This document shows, piece by piece, positions 10,446-22,098 of a DNA stretch of 64,000 nt; the stretch's first letter is position 1, and every line of letters begins with the position of its first letter. Source of the stretch: Chaenocephalus aceratus. Its lineage: Eukaryota; Chordata; Actinopteri; Perciformes; Channichthyidae. Below the pieces are notes generated by a model. It saw nothing but the letters and a program-made list of their open reading frames with translations. It had not been told where the DNA came from and made no database searches. The translations under genes were made by a program, and so were the position numbers. The stretch spans positions 21,343,154 to 21,407,153 of the forward strand of contig CM043792.1 of assembly GCA_023974075.1 (NCBI GenBank). Reading direction: 5' to 3'.

Positions 10446-13001
10446 TCACTTTTCTTGATGTCCCCCACTGTTAGTAACTGACAGATATCCAGCTGTTTCA
10501 CCCTGTTTTAGTATTTACATATGAAGTAAGCCTCTATGACTTCACGTTGGTGGACCATAACATAGTTTGGATAGTGCCCAGGTAAAGATAAACCTCCAGT
10601 GGTTTGCTGTGGTCCCACTAGATGTCAGGCTTCCTGCAGAAAGCTGGTATTGTTTGAATAGAGAGCTGACCCAACATGCATAATGAAAGGTTTTGTAACG
10701 CCAAGGGCTGTAAATGTCGATCAATTATTAGAGCCTAGCATAGCCATTTACATTTGTATCCCGTAAAAGGTTTACGTGAACAGGCCTTTGTCTGAAACGG
10801 TGGACTCTGGGACTAGCTGTGCGTATAGTGAGATGTGTGTTTAACAACTTAATCTTTCAAAGCGTCCTAAATCTAAAAGAGCGATAGTGACCTACAGAAT
10901 AGTATCACCAGATGGTTGTTATTACTGAAGCCCTGTTGTGTGCTCTGTTGGTTCATAGTCGTTGCAGTTCGATCAGCTTTTTATCCTCCGTCTGTGTTTG
11001 TCCACAGAGGGTTGTCACAGTGACAAGAAAAGGCATTAAGTGGGGGCAGCTGTTACTGATTGGTGGTGCTGACTCCCTTGAGCTGAGCTCAAACACCATC
11101 GCTCATGTGCTCACCTGTGTCCATGTGCACACGACAGCTTTTCATATTATCAAGTGCTTTCCAGTTGCTGCCTGTCAGAGAAAGATGCTGTTGGGTTTTA
11201 GCTCAAGTCAATGCTCGGAATAAGCCAAGAGTTATGTGTGGGTTTATTTAACGTCCTGTAGGTACAGCTTACCAGTAGCCCCTTTTTATGAGATGAGTTG
11301 GACAAGCTGTAGGACAAGATTCTAGAGTAAACCAGGTCAGTGTAATAAAAGGTTTGTGGGCGGTGGTGGCGAAGTCGATTGGGCCTTGGCTTGGCAACTG
11401 GAAGGTCACCAGTTCAAGTCCCGGCAAGACCAAGTGCTACCGAGGTGTCCCTGAGCAAGGCACCGTTCCCCACACTGCTCCCCGGGCGCCGTTCAAAATG
11501 GCAGCACACTGCTCCTAACACTAGGATGGGTCAAATGCAGAGAAACAATTTCCCCACGGGGATTAATAAAGTATATCAAATCAAAATCAAAATCAAATCA
11601 AAGGTTGAAAATGCAAAGGAAACGCTATCAAATGTCTGAAAGGTATTTGAATACATTTGGGTAACCCTTTCTTGTAGGGTTCACCATCAGGTGGACATCA
11701 CTGCATGTTTTCTATATCTGTGTGTAGGGGTGCGTAGCAGGCAGACAGGAGGCGTTGCATAGTAATATCCGTTTGTGTTCTGTTGTACATCTCTCACCGT
11801 CTGATTTCCAGTTTGTGAGCAATTTCCTTCCTGAGCAAGTGTTTCATGGCTGCTGACAGAACAGAATGGTGGGAGTAATTGGGAGAGAGCCTTCTCAGCT
11901 GCTGCTAGGCAGCCACAGCTCACTCTGGAGCTCTTAAAGTGTGTGCGTGTGTGACAAATAATTGTTCATCTCTGTCTAGAAAAAAAAACTCATCTTAGGT
12001 CAAAGCAGTTGTCCATGTTAATTTGTCCCTTGATGATGTGTTGATGCTCAGTGTGTTTATTTGCAGCAGGCAGTCCTATACAAAGAGGCTCCTTTCGCCA
12101 GTTCTGCTGTCAGAGAGTGTCGTTTTTGTAAAATGCTCCATCAAATGTAATTGAAATGCTTTACAAGTGCATCCACACTTGTACATCACATGGAATTATT
12201 GTCTTTACTGTTAGGTTAGTGTGTAATTCCCACAATAACACTACCAGTCCCATAACCTCCAACATCAAAGTGTGATGACCAATCCCTGCACAGAGCCCTG
12301 GGTAAAGCTGCTAAAGCTTCTCAACAAACACATGCCATGGTGATCCTTTTGCCATTTCCTGTTACATTATCCACCCTCCTTGTAAATGTTTATTCTGTTA
12401 TGAAAGGAACAGCTACAAAGTATGTAAGTTACCATAAACAGGTTTTAATAAGTTCACATACAATTATAGTTTTATAAATCCAACTACAAAATCAAATTGC
12501 TTTCAGAGGATATGTTACACAACTTAATTGCACAATTAAACAAAGTATGTTTCGCAACAGATTACCACATTCCAGTCAGATTTATGAAACGGGAAAGCAT
12601 TAGTTAATAGTGCAAACACAATGGAAACATTATAAACCCTACCTCGGCTATAAACTATCTACACTCAATCCTTGCCTATCATTAACCAACCATCAGTTGT
12701 CATCAAAAGATACATTTCACTTTGGGATTTGGACTTCAAAGAAATGTAGCCAGAATGTTTTGGTATCTCTTTTAGCTAGAAGGCGAAGTCATTGCTTCTC
12801 TGTACAGAAACATGCATGCCACTCTTTCTCTTGATTGTGTTTTGGAGTAAAGATACAAGTGAGCAAAGTTTTGGTTGACAGTGAGAAGTTCTAAGGCACA
12901 AAGCAAACTGAAGGCTCCTGGTACAACCTCCAGACAAAAACAGACCTATGAGAGGAGCTGGGTCACATAACTGCAAACTCCATATTGCTTCAGGGATGAC
13001 T
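10446..13001. other. Intergenic between ccdc137 and gprc5c (convergent ends)
   Basis: One SINE at 11355-11600; otherwise unassigned single-copy-looking DNA. Open frames of 60-100 codons on both strands overlap one another and lack any recognisable domain. Confidence 0.55.
11355..11600 (+). mobile_element. tRNA-derived SINE
   Basis: The head has a B-box-like GGTCACCAGTTCAAGTCCC about 50 bases in. It is followed by the conserved body words GTCCCTGAGCAAGGCACC, CACTGCTCCCCGGGCGCCG and ATGGGTCAAATGCAGAG, then AATAAAG and a tail of ATCAAA-type repeats. This is the layout of common teleost SINEs mobilised by an L2-like LINE. The head is diverged, so it is not expected to act as a tRNA gene. Confidence 0.8.
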
Positions 13002-13007
13002 TTTATT
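13002..13007 (-). terminator. gprc5c: Poly(A) signal of gprc5c
   Basis: AATAAA on the minus strand about 330 bases past the gprc5c stop codon; the first canonical signal in that direction. Confidence 0.5.
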
Positions 13008-13332
13008 TGAAGGCTATCCCAGAAGTAAGCATTGCCCTGGTTAATGGTTTTTGGGATTGTCGCAGAAAAGAAGAACTGTGACTAACAAAACCTAATGATA
13101 CGTCACGTTTTGTTTAAAGGTAACCATTGACTTTAAGACGAGGGAACTCATTTCCAGGTTTAAGGACTCATTCCAGCAGCACTCTAATGATGGGGATTTA
13201 TCACAGTGTAATTGCTTCAAGCCTTTTACTAAGGAAGAGAAAGTAAGATACATCTGATACAAGGAATCCTGAGGAGAGAACAAAGTGTATGGGGCACTGC
13301 CATGGATTCACGCTGACGTCATGTGACCGTCC

Positions 13333-15594
13333 TTAAGATGGCAAGGAATCAGCTGAACATGGCAGAGATCTTCCACCTCCCCGATTCAGAGAGGGGGCTC
13401 TGGCTCGAGGCATCATCGTGTCTTGGTCCATCTATAGAGACAGATAATGGATCATTTCAGCACACGTGGCAAAGAAAGTAGTGGTGTAAATATTGTCGAT
13501 TCACTCACCTTAGTCAGACCCTTGGCAATCAGGGCAATTTCAGTAGGCTGGTACAAATAACTTCGTAGGTGACCATTATAAGCACCATACGGAGACACTG
13601 GTTTTGTGGGTACTGGTAAAAAAAAAAAGGTGGATGAGGATATAAATATAAGAGTTTGTTGTGATGGTCTTCTAGTCCATTTTAGACTTAATGATCTCCA
13701 CATTAAAACATGTCAAAGACATTGTTTAAACATTACGGTCTGAAACAACACACTCAAACTGGCCAGCTAATTGAATCAATATTTGCTGCCTCTTAGGGTA
13801 AATGGGAAGCCTTGCGCACATTTGATATTGTAAAACCTTAAATGCATGCTCGAACAGTTTTCCTTATGTTTACTAACCCTATACTCTTCCTATCTAGTTT
13901 CTGTTTGGCTCATGCTCTGCCAGCGGTATTGAACCTCATCTGAGTAGTGTTTCACATGGTGATGTATAAAAAGTAAATGATTGTATGCCAATGTAAAACC
14001 TCCAAGCTATGTAAATACATGACATTTTAAAGAATATGTAACTGTTATGTTGGTGTGCCTCGTAATGTTAGCCAATGACACAACCCTCAATAAGTAGACT
14101 TTTGTCCTAACAATGGGGGTATGCTTCCTGAATGGCACTTTTTTTTATTTGATCCTATAAGTAGTTTTCTATTTGCAGTGGCACAGGCATGTCACAATAC
14201 AGCTTTTATATCAATAACACATTTGCATGGAAGGCCATAAGTAACCACCCTTTAGCAACACATTTGACAGCTACAGTACACAGCAAAACTATTGCTACCC
14301 TTAGCTGTTCTTGCGAAATAGGAATTACAACATTCATTAATTGCGTCTTTTCCTCTGTTACTAGAGGCAGTAGCAGATTAACACTTTTTACCATTATCTA
14401 CATTCTACACGGTTGCGCTTTATTATGTGAATTATTTACTTGTGTTTGGTTGTATGACTGCTGCAAGCTGAAGAAAGGGAGCTGCCCTTATGTGCAAGTT
14501 TAAATCATTTAATTGGATTGCTGTCTTGATGTTTTTTTTGTTTTTTTAAAGATTCTGCCCCCATTCAAATGTATTGGACTAACGGCGTCCGTAATGTGTC
14601 ATGCTTTACCTGCCGGAGGCTCGTCCATTGTGAAGGCTTTATTCTCCATGTACACATTCTGGTGGGGTGTCTCCGGCTCTTTCAGGATGTTGTCATAAAC
14701 CAGGCTACTGGCAGGATACACATGATCTCCATCGACTGGCCGCTCCTGATCTGGGTCCTCCTGGGTCAGTATGCAGATTTCTGGGATGGCATAGAGGAAA
14801 AGGAACACCCATGCATTTGACACTACAGCTATGGCCAGAGTAGGATCATCCCAGCTGGGATTCCCGACGACCCTGTTCCCATGGATGTACATGACAATCC
14901 AAGTTACCCAGATAGCCAAGGTGAAGATCCCGGTGACTAGGATGAAGGCTCCGTCTCGGCGCCACTGCTTATGCTTGTGTGTCAGCGAGGGCACGGCGAT
15001 CAGCACCGCAGCTATCACCAGAACCATCACATAGACAAGTGCGCTCACAAAGTCCTGGTTAGCAATGTTACAGGACACATCAGGGGTCATGACACCTCCA
15101 GGTCCAGATGGGCTCCTCCAAACAGTGATGATAAGCCACTCAGTGTTGATGATGACCTCCACCATCCACAGACCCAGGGCTCCCAGGCATAACATCCAGC
15201 CCCTGGGACCCCTGTCGCTACGCTTCAACAGGGCGAGCCATAACCCATGCATCACCAGGCAGGCTAGACAGCCTGAAAACAGCACTCCAAAGAGAAACCT
15301 CCGTGCAGCACAGTTGATGGAGTACTGACCCACAATAAAGGCAAAAGTGAGTCCAAAGAGTCCCAAAGTGAAGACTAGAATGCCGGCCTGCAGAGCCACC
15401 ATACCCTTCCTCTTCTTGTCTGTCACAAACGGTATGCTGGCCATGAGGATGACCAAGAGAATGAAAGAAGTCACTATACCAGCAGCAGCAACAGCCTCCA
15501 CCACGACCCCCCACACTGTGGTCAGGTCACACAGGTTGTAATATATGGAGCTGATACTTGAGCCACATCCCTTTGGAGGACTGGTCGGTTCCAT
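13333..15594 (-). CDS. gprc5c: G protein-coupled receptor class C group 5 member C, 3 coding exons
   Basis: Coding exons in transcript order are 15594-14610, 13612-13509 and 13431-13333. They splice in frame (phases 1 and 0) to 395 residues from the ATG at 15594, which has a strong GCCATGG context. Upstream in-frame ATGs at 15672 and 15648 would add a hydrophobic leader, so the true N terminus is open. The protein has seven membrane segments with the family words YYNLCD, RRFLFGVLF, VEVIINTEWLIITVWR, WDDPTLAIA and NAWVFLFLYAIPE. The cytoplasmic tail contains VENKAF/MDEP-type text, and exon 3 begins with PVSPYGAYNG and ends in YQPTEIAL, matching the C tail of mammalian GPRC5C. GPRC5 proteins are orphan receptors inducible by retinoic acid; no ligand is known. 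The last exon (32 residues, containing MMPRARA) is the least certain. Confidence 0.88.
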
Positions 15595-15615
15595 GGCTTT
15601 AATGTTCAAAAGGTG

Positions 15616-17299
15616 CTGCAACAGAATAAATATTAAACATGCAAACATTGATATTTTTGATATGCAAAACAATTATTCTTTGCAGTTCAATGGAATTCAT
15701 AGGCTAGTATTTGCATCCATGATTAGTATGGAAAGACAAACTACTGACTTTCATACATCCATCAAAACAAATTGTTCCCATTAATATTACTATGTCATGG
15801 CGCAGTAAAGGTTCTTGACTATACTGAGCCAGTTGTGGTAGTCTTACTTTTATAGCCTACCTAATTGCTGTCAACTTAAATTAATTAATTAGAGTCTCTG
15901 GAGAATCCAAAAATATACAGAAAATAGTTTTTCATAACATGTTCTCAGTCTAGCTTTCCAATTTTCAGCAGTATCATTTTAACATTATAGGCGCAATGTA
16001 TTTCAGAAAACTGAAAATAGCGTAAAACTGATCGAAGGACAGTGTCAGGTTATAGCCTACTACCGCTCATTTAAAAATGTAGTGATGTAGTCTTAACACA
16101 AGCCTTTAAGTGCACTACTCCCGTGCATATTTTATTTATTTATTTATGGAAGGACCATGCATACAAAAACATTAATCTCAGCAAAGAGAAGAGATGCAAT
16201 ATGCATGATTATAGCTAATAGCTAATTTCCATCTGTGGTCCTCAGACAGGTTCATAACAATCAATAAACAAATGATAACATTGCATGATCTCTATCAGTC
16301 AAACAATTTTAAAACCTGATTTAAGTACAGCTCAATAAATTAATACATAGTACACTTGAAATACACTTACATGATCTCGGTCACTCATATAATTACAAAG
16401 CCTGATTTAAATTCAGGTTATGAACATAATACTTAGTACACTTCTAATACACTTCAATAAAATATCTAAGATATAGTATGACAATACAGTTCAAATTAAA
16501 TAAAGTCAGATTACAGTGTAATTAATGTTGGCATGACTGGTTGCTTAATATCGTTTTTTTTGCACCATAGAAAAACGAGTTAAAATCAGTACAGGTTTTA
16601 AGTTCAACTGGAAGAGTATTCCAGTGCTCGATGGCCGTAAACCAAAATGCTGATCGTCCAAAAGCAGTGCGCCTCAGAGGGATGGTTAGATCTGCATTTG
16701 ATGCAGATCTGGAGTTTCTGCAACTCTGCTCACGGCGAAACTGAAAAAAGCCCCTCAACGGTGGTGTTGTAGAATTGTAAATGATTCTGAATACCAATCG
16801 AACTCGGGAAAGTAGGACAAGACTATCAAACCTGAACAGTTTGTATTTGGACACTATATTGCAATGATGGTGTTTTATTGACTTTCTATCCATAACTTTT
16901 AAGGCTTGTTTATAAATAACCTCAAGTGGTCTCATAGCAGTCTTAGTTGCTTGGGACCAGCAGGTTATACAGTAGTGAACATGTGATAGTATCATGGCAT
17001 GCAAAAAGGTTTTCGATGCTTCTATGGTTAATGAGTTCCTAATATGTTTAAATTTGAAAATGTTATATTTCAGCTTTCTAGTCATGCTTCTATGATAAAA
17101 ATAAAGCATATCAATTGAATTATCACAATAAGCTCATGGAAAGTTAACAGTCTGAACAATGTTCACGTTTAAATATTGTGTAAATGGCGCAATAAAAATG
17201 CAACAATTATTTTTGATAACATAATCATATTCGGTAACACAATTTAGGAAGTAGGCTATTGGATGAGGCGGATATTGCTATCCGTCAGGGGCTTCTTAC
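15616..17299 (-). other. gprc5c: gprc5c intron 1 (probable)
   Basis: The interval between the likely 5' UTR exon donor and the acceptor TTATTCTGTTGCAG at 15616. It is largely occupied by a truncated LINE; the rest (15700-16130, 17120-17290) has no recognisable content. Confidence 0.45.
16130..17115 (-). mobile_element. 5'-truncated non-LTR retrotransposon (LINE)
   Basis: An open frame of 195 codons (17109-16522) encodes the end of a reverse-transcriptase ORF2. It shows the thumb/C-terminal features common to LINEs (HVHYCITCW, then PLRRTAFGRSAFWF and WNTLPVELK). About 390 bases of 3' UTR follow, ending in an AAATAAATAAAT-type tail near 16130. It lies in the sense orientation of gprc5c. The clade is not determined. 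The undamaged frame suggests a fairly young copy. Confidence 0.75.
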
Positions 17300-17440
17300 C
17301 TGGACTGAAGGCAGAGAGCAGTTCCTCTCGAGCTGCAGGTAAGAATAACCAAACCCGAAAAAAGAGAGTTCCCCTCGGGTGTTTTAAGGGCTCTTGGGAG
17401 ATGTTACAACCAATTTCGTAGCGTTTAAATGTTCACTTCA
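17300..17440 (-). other. gprc5c: Probable 5' UTR exon of gprc5c
   Basis: On the minus strand TTCAGTCCAG|GTAAGAAG at 17300 is a near-consensus donor, preceded by a GC-richer segment (CTGCAGCTCGAGAGG). It is positioned 1.7 kb upstream of the coding exon. The upstream end is a guess. Confidence 0.4.
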
Positions 17441-19571
17441 TGGATCCACGTTTCTTTCCGGTAAGAATCATGGACAGTCCTCCATCTGCCCACTCCTTCT
17501 GAATTGTTATTGAACCATGTTATAATGAACTCACCGGCACAGTCAGCGGCATTAGAGTAGTTGTAAGGTAGGTTATTATTGAATACACTCTGCTCAAACT
17601 ATGACTGTTCGTCCAGCCTCTTTGGTGCTTGCAGCTTTGCATATTCTGTGAGATTAACATGCGGCCTACTTATTTTATTTCAGGCAGTTTACACCCAAAC
17701 AAAGGGACCACTCATCTCTCAAGTGAGACATTTCCACCTGTATACAGCATGTTCGACATGGTCTGAGCTGTGACCTGTTAATGTATTATCATTCGTTTGG
17801 TAATTAGATCATTTATTTGATTGGTTTCCTTTGAATTCATCATCTATAGCAGCCTATACTTTCAGTTGTATAGAGGGAATAGGCCCACATACAGTTGTTC
17901 AATAAAACAAAGATGTTAATATAAATACAGTCAAACAATCAATGAAGAAAAATAGGCACAAGGGATGAAACTGACAATATAAAAACACAATGAAGTAACC
18001 TTTACAACCAAGCCTATAACATTGTTCCACATTAACAGCTAAATAAAAAGAAAACTTTATTTTAGTTTCGAAATACTAAATAAGCCACCAGTCTCATATC
18101 CAGAGGCAGTGAGTTCCACATGGGAATAACAACACAAGGTACTCTCCCTGGTTATTTTATGGGATGTCAGTTAGGCTACAGTATTACTTTAAACATAAAT
18201 CATGCATATTGAGAAATCTCTACTTGACTGTACTTTCCCTTTTTAAGGATACACTTCAGCATCATCAGATGGGAGGCTGAGCCTACAGTTTTGCAGAGCC
18301 ACCTGGTGGAAAATATGTTTACAGGACGGACTCCTGTGCTTCATCTCAATTCAGAGAGCACAACGAATCAGCTTCGGTTAGGGAACTTTTTTAGGCCATT
18401 CCACTTAATAACCAGATAAGAACGGACCGTGACCAATGACATTGCAATCAAGTTAAGAAATAGCCCTGTAATGAAGCTCTGGGAGTCTGAGAGAATCATA
18501 ATCTTTGGTATTGTGCCTAGAAACTGAATGATTCAGTATTGGTTGCTCTTGTATGTCATATTGTAATCACCAAAGGAAACCCACAGTCCTTTTTATATTT
18601 GTACATGTATTCCATCTTATTTTAACTGTGTGCTTGTTCTCCCCAACTTTTCAGATATTAAAGTTCACAAAACTTCACTCATGTCTTCCTCATTCCTGCA
18701 GTTGTGAAAAACAGTGACCACACAGAAATAGGCCTAATAATAAAAGTGCAGTTTGGCATATACAATTACATTTTTTATATTAATTATCCAAACGGGATTT
18801 TGTGAAATGTGTATTTATATCAGAAGCCATATGTGTCACATTTTGAAGACCTGGTTATTTAGTGCATCCCCTCCGTGATCAGCACAAGAGTAAGGTCACA
18901 GAGGACACCTTACTAAAACACTCTCTGGCATTTAGCCTGTACTAAACGTACTGTTTATACTGCATGATGGAGCCCCCTGTGGTGCATCGATCCCTCAATG
19001 GATCCCGTCCCGAGGGGTTCTCTCACAGACCCGGCAGCTCGTCAATCCATGCCTTTGCATAGCATGTTCTTAATTGCATCTGATCAAAGGATAAAGCAAT
19101 GTGACCTTCATGAAGGGCATGCCCTTTTCAGAAGCACACAATAATAGAGCTTTGGATTGATTCCGTTTTTATTGTGTAGCTTAACAACAGTTGCCTAATC
19201 GTGTATAGCTTTACTTTGTGCTCTAAACTGATCTAAGCCCAATAAATGTGTGTTTACATTCAAATTACAATTATTTTGTCACCTACCACTGTGGCAGGTC
19301 ACTGAATATGTCTATGAGGAACTGCAAAGTGTCTGCTAACTCTGAAATCTATTTAGAGGACTTTAGAATTGTGAAGACTGAGTCAGTGTTGTAAGGGAGT
19401 TGAATGACATATATCATAATTCATTCAATTACTTACTATTTGTATTCAGGATTTCTTTAAAAAATAGAATTCCTTATATAAGGGAAGATACAGTATGTGG
19501 TGGCAGGTGAGCTGAAAATTGGCCCTGCCCTAGCCAACATTTACTTTGTATAGGTGACAGGCACTGATTTA
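17441..19571. other. Intergenic between gprc5c and the fold-back element
   Basis: No coding exons recognised. Around 19000-19110 the sequence is richer in transcription-factor-like words (TGATCAAAGG, a TCF/LEF site; TGCATAGCATG) and could be a conserved non-coding element. No comparison was possible. Confidence 0.45.
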
Positions 19572-20420
19572 CACTGAACAAAAATATAAACGCAACACTT
19601 TTGTTTTTGCTCCCATTTTTCATGAGATGAACTCAAAGATCTAAAACATGTTCTATATACACAAAATAACCATTTCTCTCAAATATTGTTCACCAATCTG
19701 AAAAAAATCTGTAATAGTGAGCACTTCTCCTTTGCCGAGATAATCCATCCCACCTCACAGGTGTGGCATATCAAGATGCTGATTAGACAGCATGATTATT
19801 GCACAGGTGTGCCTTAGAATGGCCACAATAAAAGGCCACTCTGAAACGTGCATTTTTGCTTTATTGGGGGGGTCTGGGGGGGTCCGAAAACCAGTCAGTA
19901 TCTGATGTGAGGGGTAGGGGTAGGGTTAGGGGTAGGGTTAGGGTTAGGGTTAGGGTAATGTTGTGAATCGAGTGGCCTGTGTTCGTCGTCCATAACATAC
20001 GCCTGCCCATACCATAACCCCACCACCACCATGGGCCACTCAATTCACAACATTACCCTAACCCTAATCCTACCCCTACCCCTCACACCAGATACTGACT
20101 GGTTTTCGGACCCCCCCAGACCCCCCCAATAAAGCAAAACTGCACGTTTCAGAGTGGCCTTTTATTGTGACCAGCCTAAGGCACACCTGTACAATAATCA
20201 TGCTGTCTAATCAGCATCTTGATATGCCACACCTGTGAGGTGGGATGGATTATCTCGGCAAAGGAGAAGTGCTCACTATCACAGATTTTTTCAGATTTGT
20301 GAACAATATTTGAGAGAAATGGTTATTTTGTGTATATAGAAAATGTTTTAGATCTTTGAGTTCATCTCATGAAAAATGGGAGCAAAAACAAAAGTGTTGC
20401 GTTTATATTTTCGTTCAGTG
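19572..20420. mobile_element. Fold-back DNA transposon (849 bp) with ~390-bp inverted arms
   Basis: Both ends begin CACTGAAC.AAAATATAAAC reading inward and are flanked by TA, consistent with a TA target-site duplication. The arms match almost base for base over about 390 bases, with a handful of substitutions. The family is widespread in fish genomes. Near the centre each arm carries a telomere-like array, GGGTTA/GGGGTA at 19911-19956 and its complement at 20055-20083, surrounding a loop of about 100 bases. No transposase is present, so it is non-autonomous. Confidence 0.88.
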
Positions 20421-21843
20421 TAATTTCCTATATGTAGACAGAGAAAGAGATATAGAGAGATGATGTTCAGCAATATGTTCAGTATCACATCCCTAAAGAC
20501 TCATAGCATTCATAATACATCTCATGAATCTTCTTTTATGTTTATCTGTATTATGTTCCTGAAAGTAAAACAAACAGTAGATGCCACCATACAAATAATA
20601 TGATGCTTTGTCTTTTTGTTTAGTGCGGTTTCTTGCAGCAGGCTTCATTATGGCACCTCAGCCGCAGCGCTCTCCTCTGAGAACCTGTCAGGTTATTCAT
20701 AGCAGTGGCTCAGGTTGGGGTCTAGGACGTCTCTTCTGCATTTTTACTGCAGCCTGCCAGCCCCCAGGGCATCAACACAACCTAATTCACTCTGGAACAA
20801 TTTATCTTCTTGTCTGTCTCTATGCAGTGGGCATGGTAGATTTTGAGCTATTTTAAACACATCTGTCACATTGCAGCATGTTAGTATACATATTGTGATT
20901 GGACTAATGGCCTAGTTAGATAAAGATTTTTTTTAAACAAATATCAGATCCATACTAAGCTCTTCTTTTTGAGAAGGTTTTAACCAGGATCTCAGTATTG
21001 ACTGACCCTTCTCTAAATGACAGATCAATGCTAACTGAGGGATAGATCACGGCCTGTACAAATGGCTCTGGCTACATCTTTATGAGCCCTGATGACCAGG
21101 GGGTCTGTTGTTAGCAATGCTGCCATTTTATAGTGAAACTTTTGTTGTACTGTATTTTGCTAGGATGTGTAGTTCTCTCATGTCATTTGGCTCACTTTCA
21201 GTAGCATTTCATATTGAATATCATCACTCTGAGGTTAGTATGTTCCCTGCAAGCAGCAGACAGTTAGCTGCATATCCAGCTGGAATTTGAATCCAAATAA
21301 ACCCATTGGCCTTTTTAACATTTGTGATGCAGACACTGTACACAGAATTTTTTTTGGACTATATAAAGTAATGAATGGCAGTTGATTTCGACAAACAGTC
21401 ATTGCCTTTAATTGATGATCAGATCCAGCACCAAGTATATCCCTCTCATTAGCGAGATTAACATGCCATCACAGGAATAATTGCTCTTTGCTGAAAAAAA
21501 GTCCAGCTAAATGGATGACTGACTGCAGCTCGTCACACATATTAGAACCTGAATTACCTTTGACAGGCTCAGTGGCAACCTACTGTAATTGACAAATTAT
21601 ACAACTCTAATTATAGCTACTTAGAAGTCATAAACAACATTTTGCAGTCCAGATATTTGGGGCATCCTGAGTGCCATTACAACATGAAACTGAGTTGATA
21701 TTGATTGTTAATAGTGGCCTAACCTCCCTGACTTTTAGACAAAAATAAATAAATGAAAACCATTAAGCTGAGTTTTTGGCTGGCCCTGTGCCACTGATCA
21801 ATGCCATGGTACATCCAAAAAGGAGATTTTCAAAATCAAAGCT
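20421..21843. other. Intergenic upstream of btbd17; possible non-coding regulatory DNA
   Basis: No gene. The stretch 21380-21650 is rich in TAATTA/ATTAGC/TTAATTG-type homeodomain words and lacks repeats, as expected of a developmental enhancer. This is only a texture argument. Confidence 0.35.
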
Positions 21844-21934
21844 GTCGCTATAGCAACGCCCCTGCCAGATTCCACCAATCAATGGAGTCTGTTGGGTTGT
21901 GAGATGCGCCAGGGAAAGGCCAGCGTCCTACATA
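21844..21934 (+). promoter_or_regulatory. btbd17: btbd17 promoter: RFX X-box, CCAAT box, TATA-like word
   Basis: GTCGCTATAGCAAC at 21844-21857 is a near-perfect inverted-repeat X-box (RFX). CCAAT follows at 21875-21879 and CTACATAAAG at about 21928. The three elements are in sensible order 165-255 bases upstream of the start codon. Confidence 0.45.
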
Positions 21935-22098
21935 AAGAGTGCGGGACAGGGAGTCGGGCGGCACACTCGGGGCAACACACTTTTCTGCACTCACACGACA
22001 AAGGCACAGCAGCAAGAAGAAAAGTCAGGAGAAGAGTGGCACAGGGTAAGGAAGACTAGGAGAAAGGAAAAAGAGAGGAAGAGAGTAACTGAGAAGAT

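Noticed and set aside
11355..11430. Possible tRNA gene
   Set aside because: It is the degenerate tRNA-like head of a SINE; the acceptor stem and anticodon arm do not form a credible cloverleaf.
19861..20043. Genuine telomere or chromosome end suggested by GGGTTA repeats
   Set aside because: Short, degenerate and mirrored inside a transposon with unique DNA on both sides; it is interstitial.
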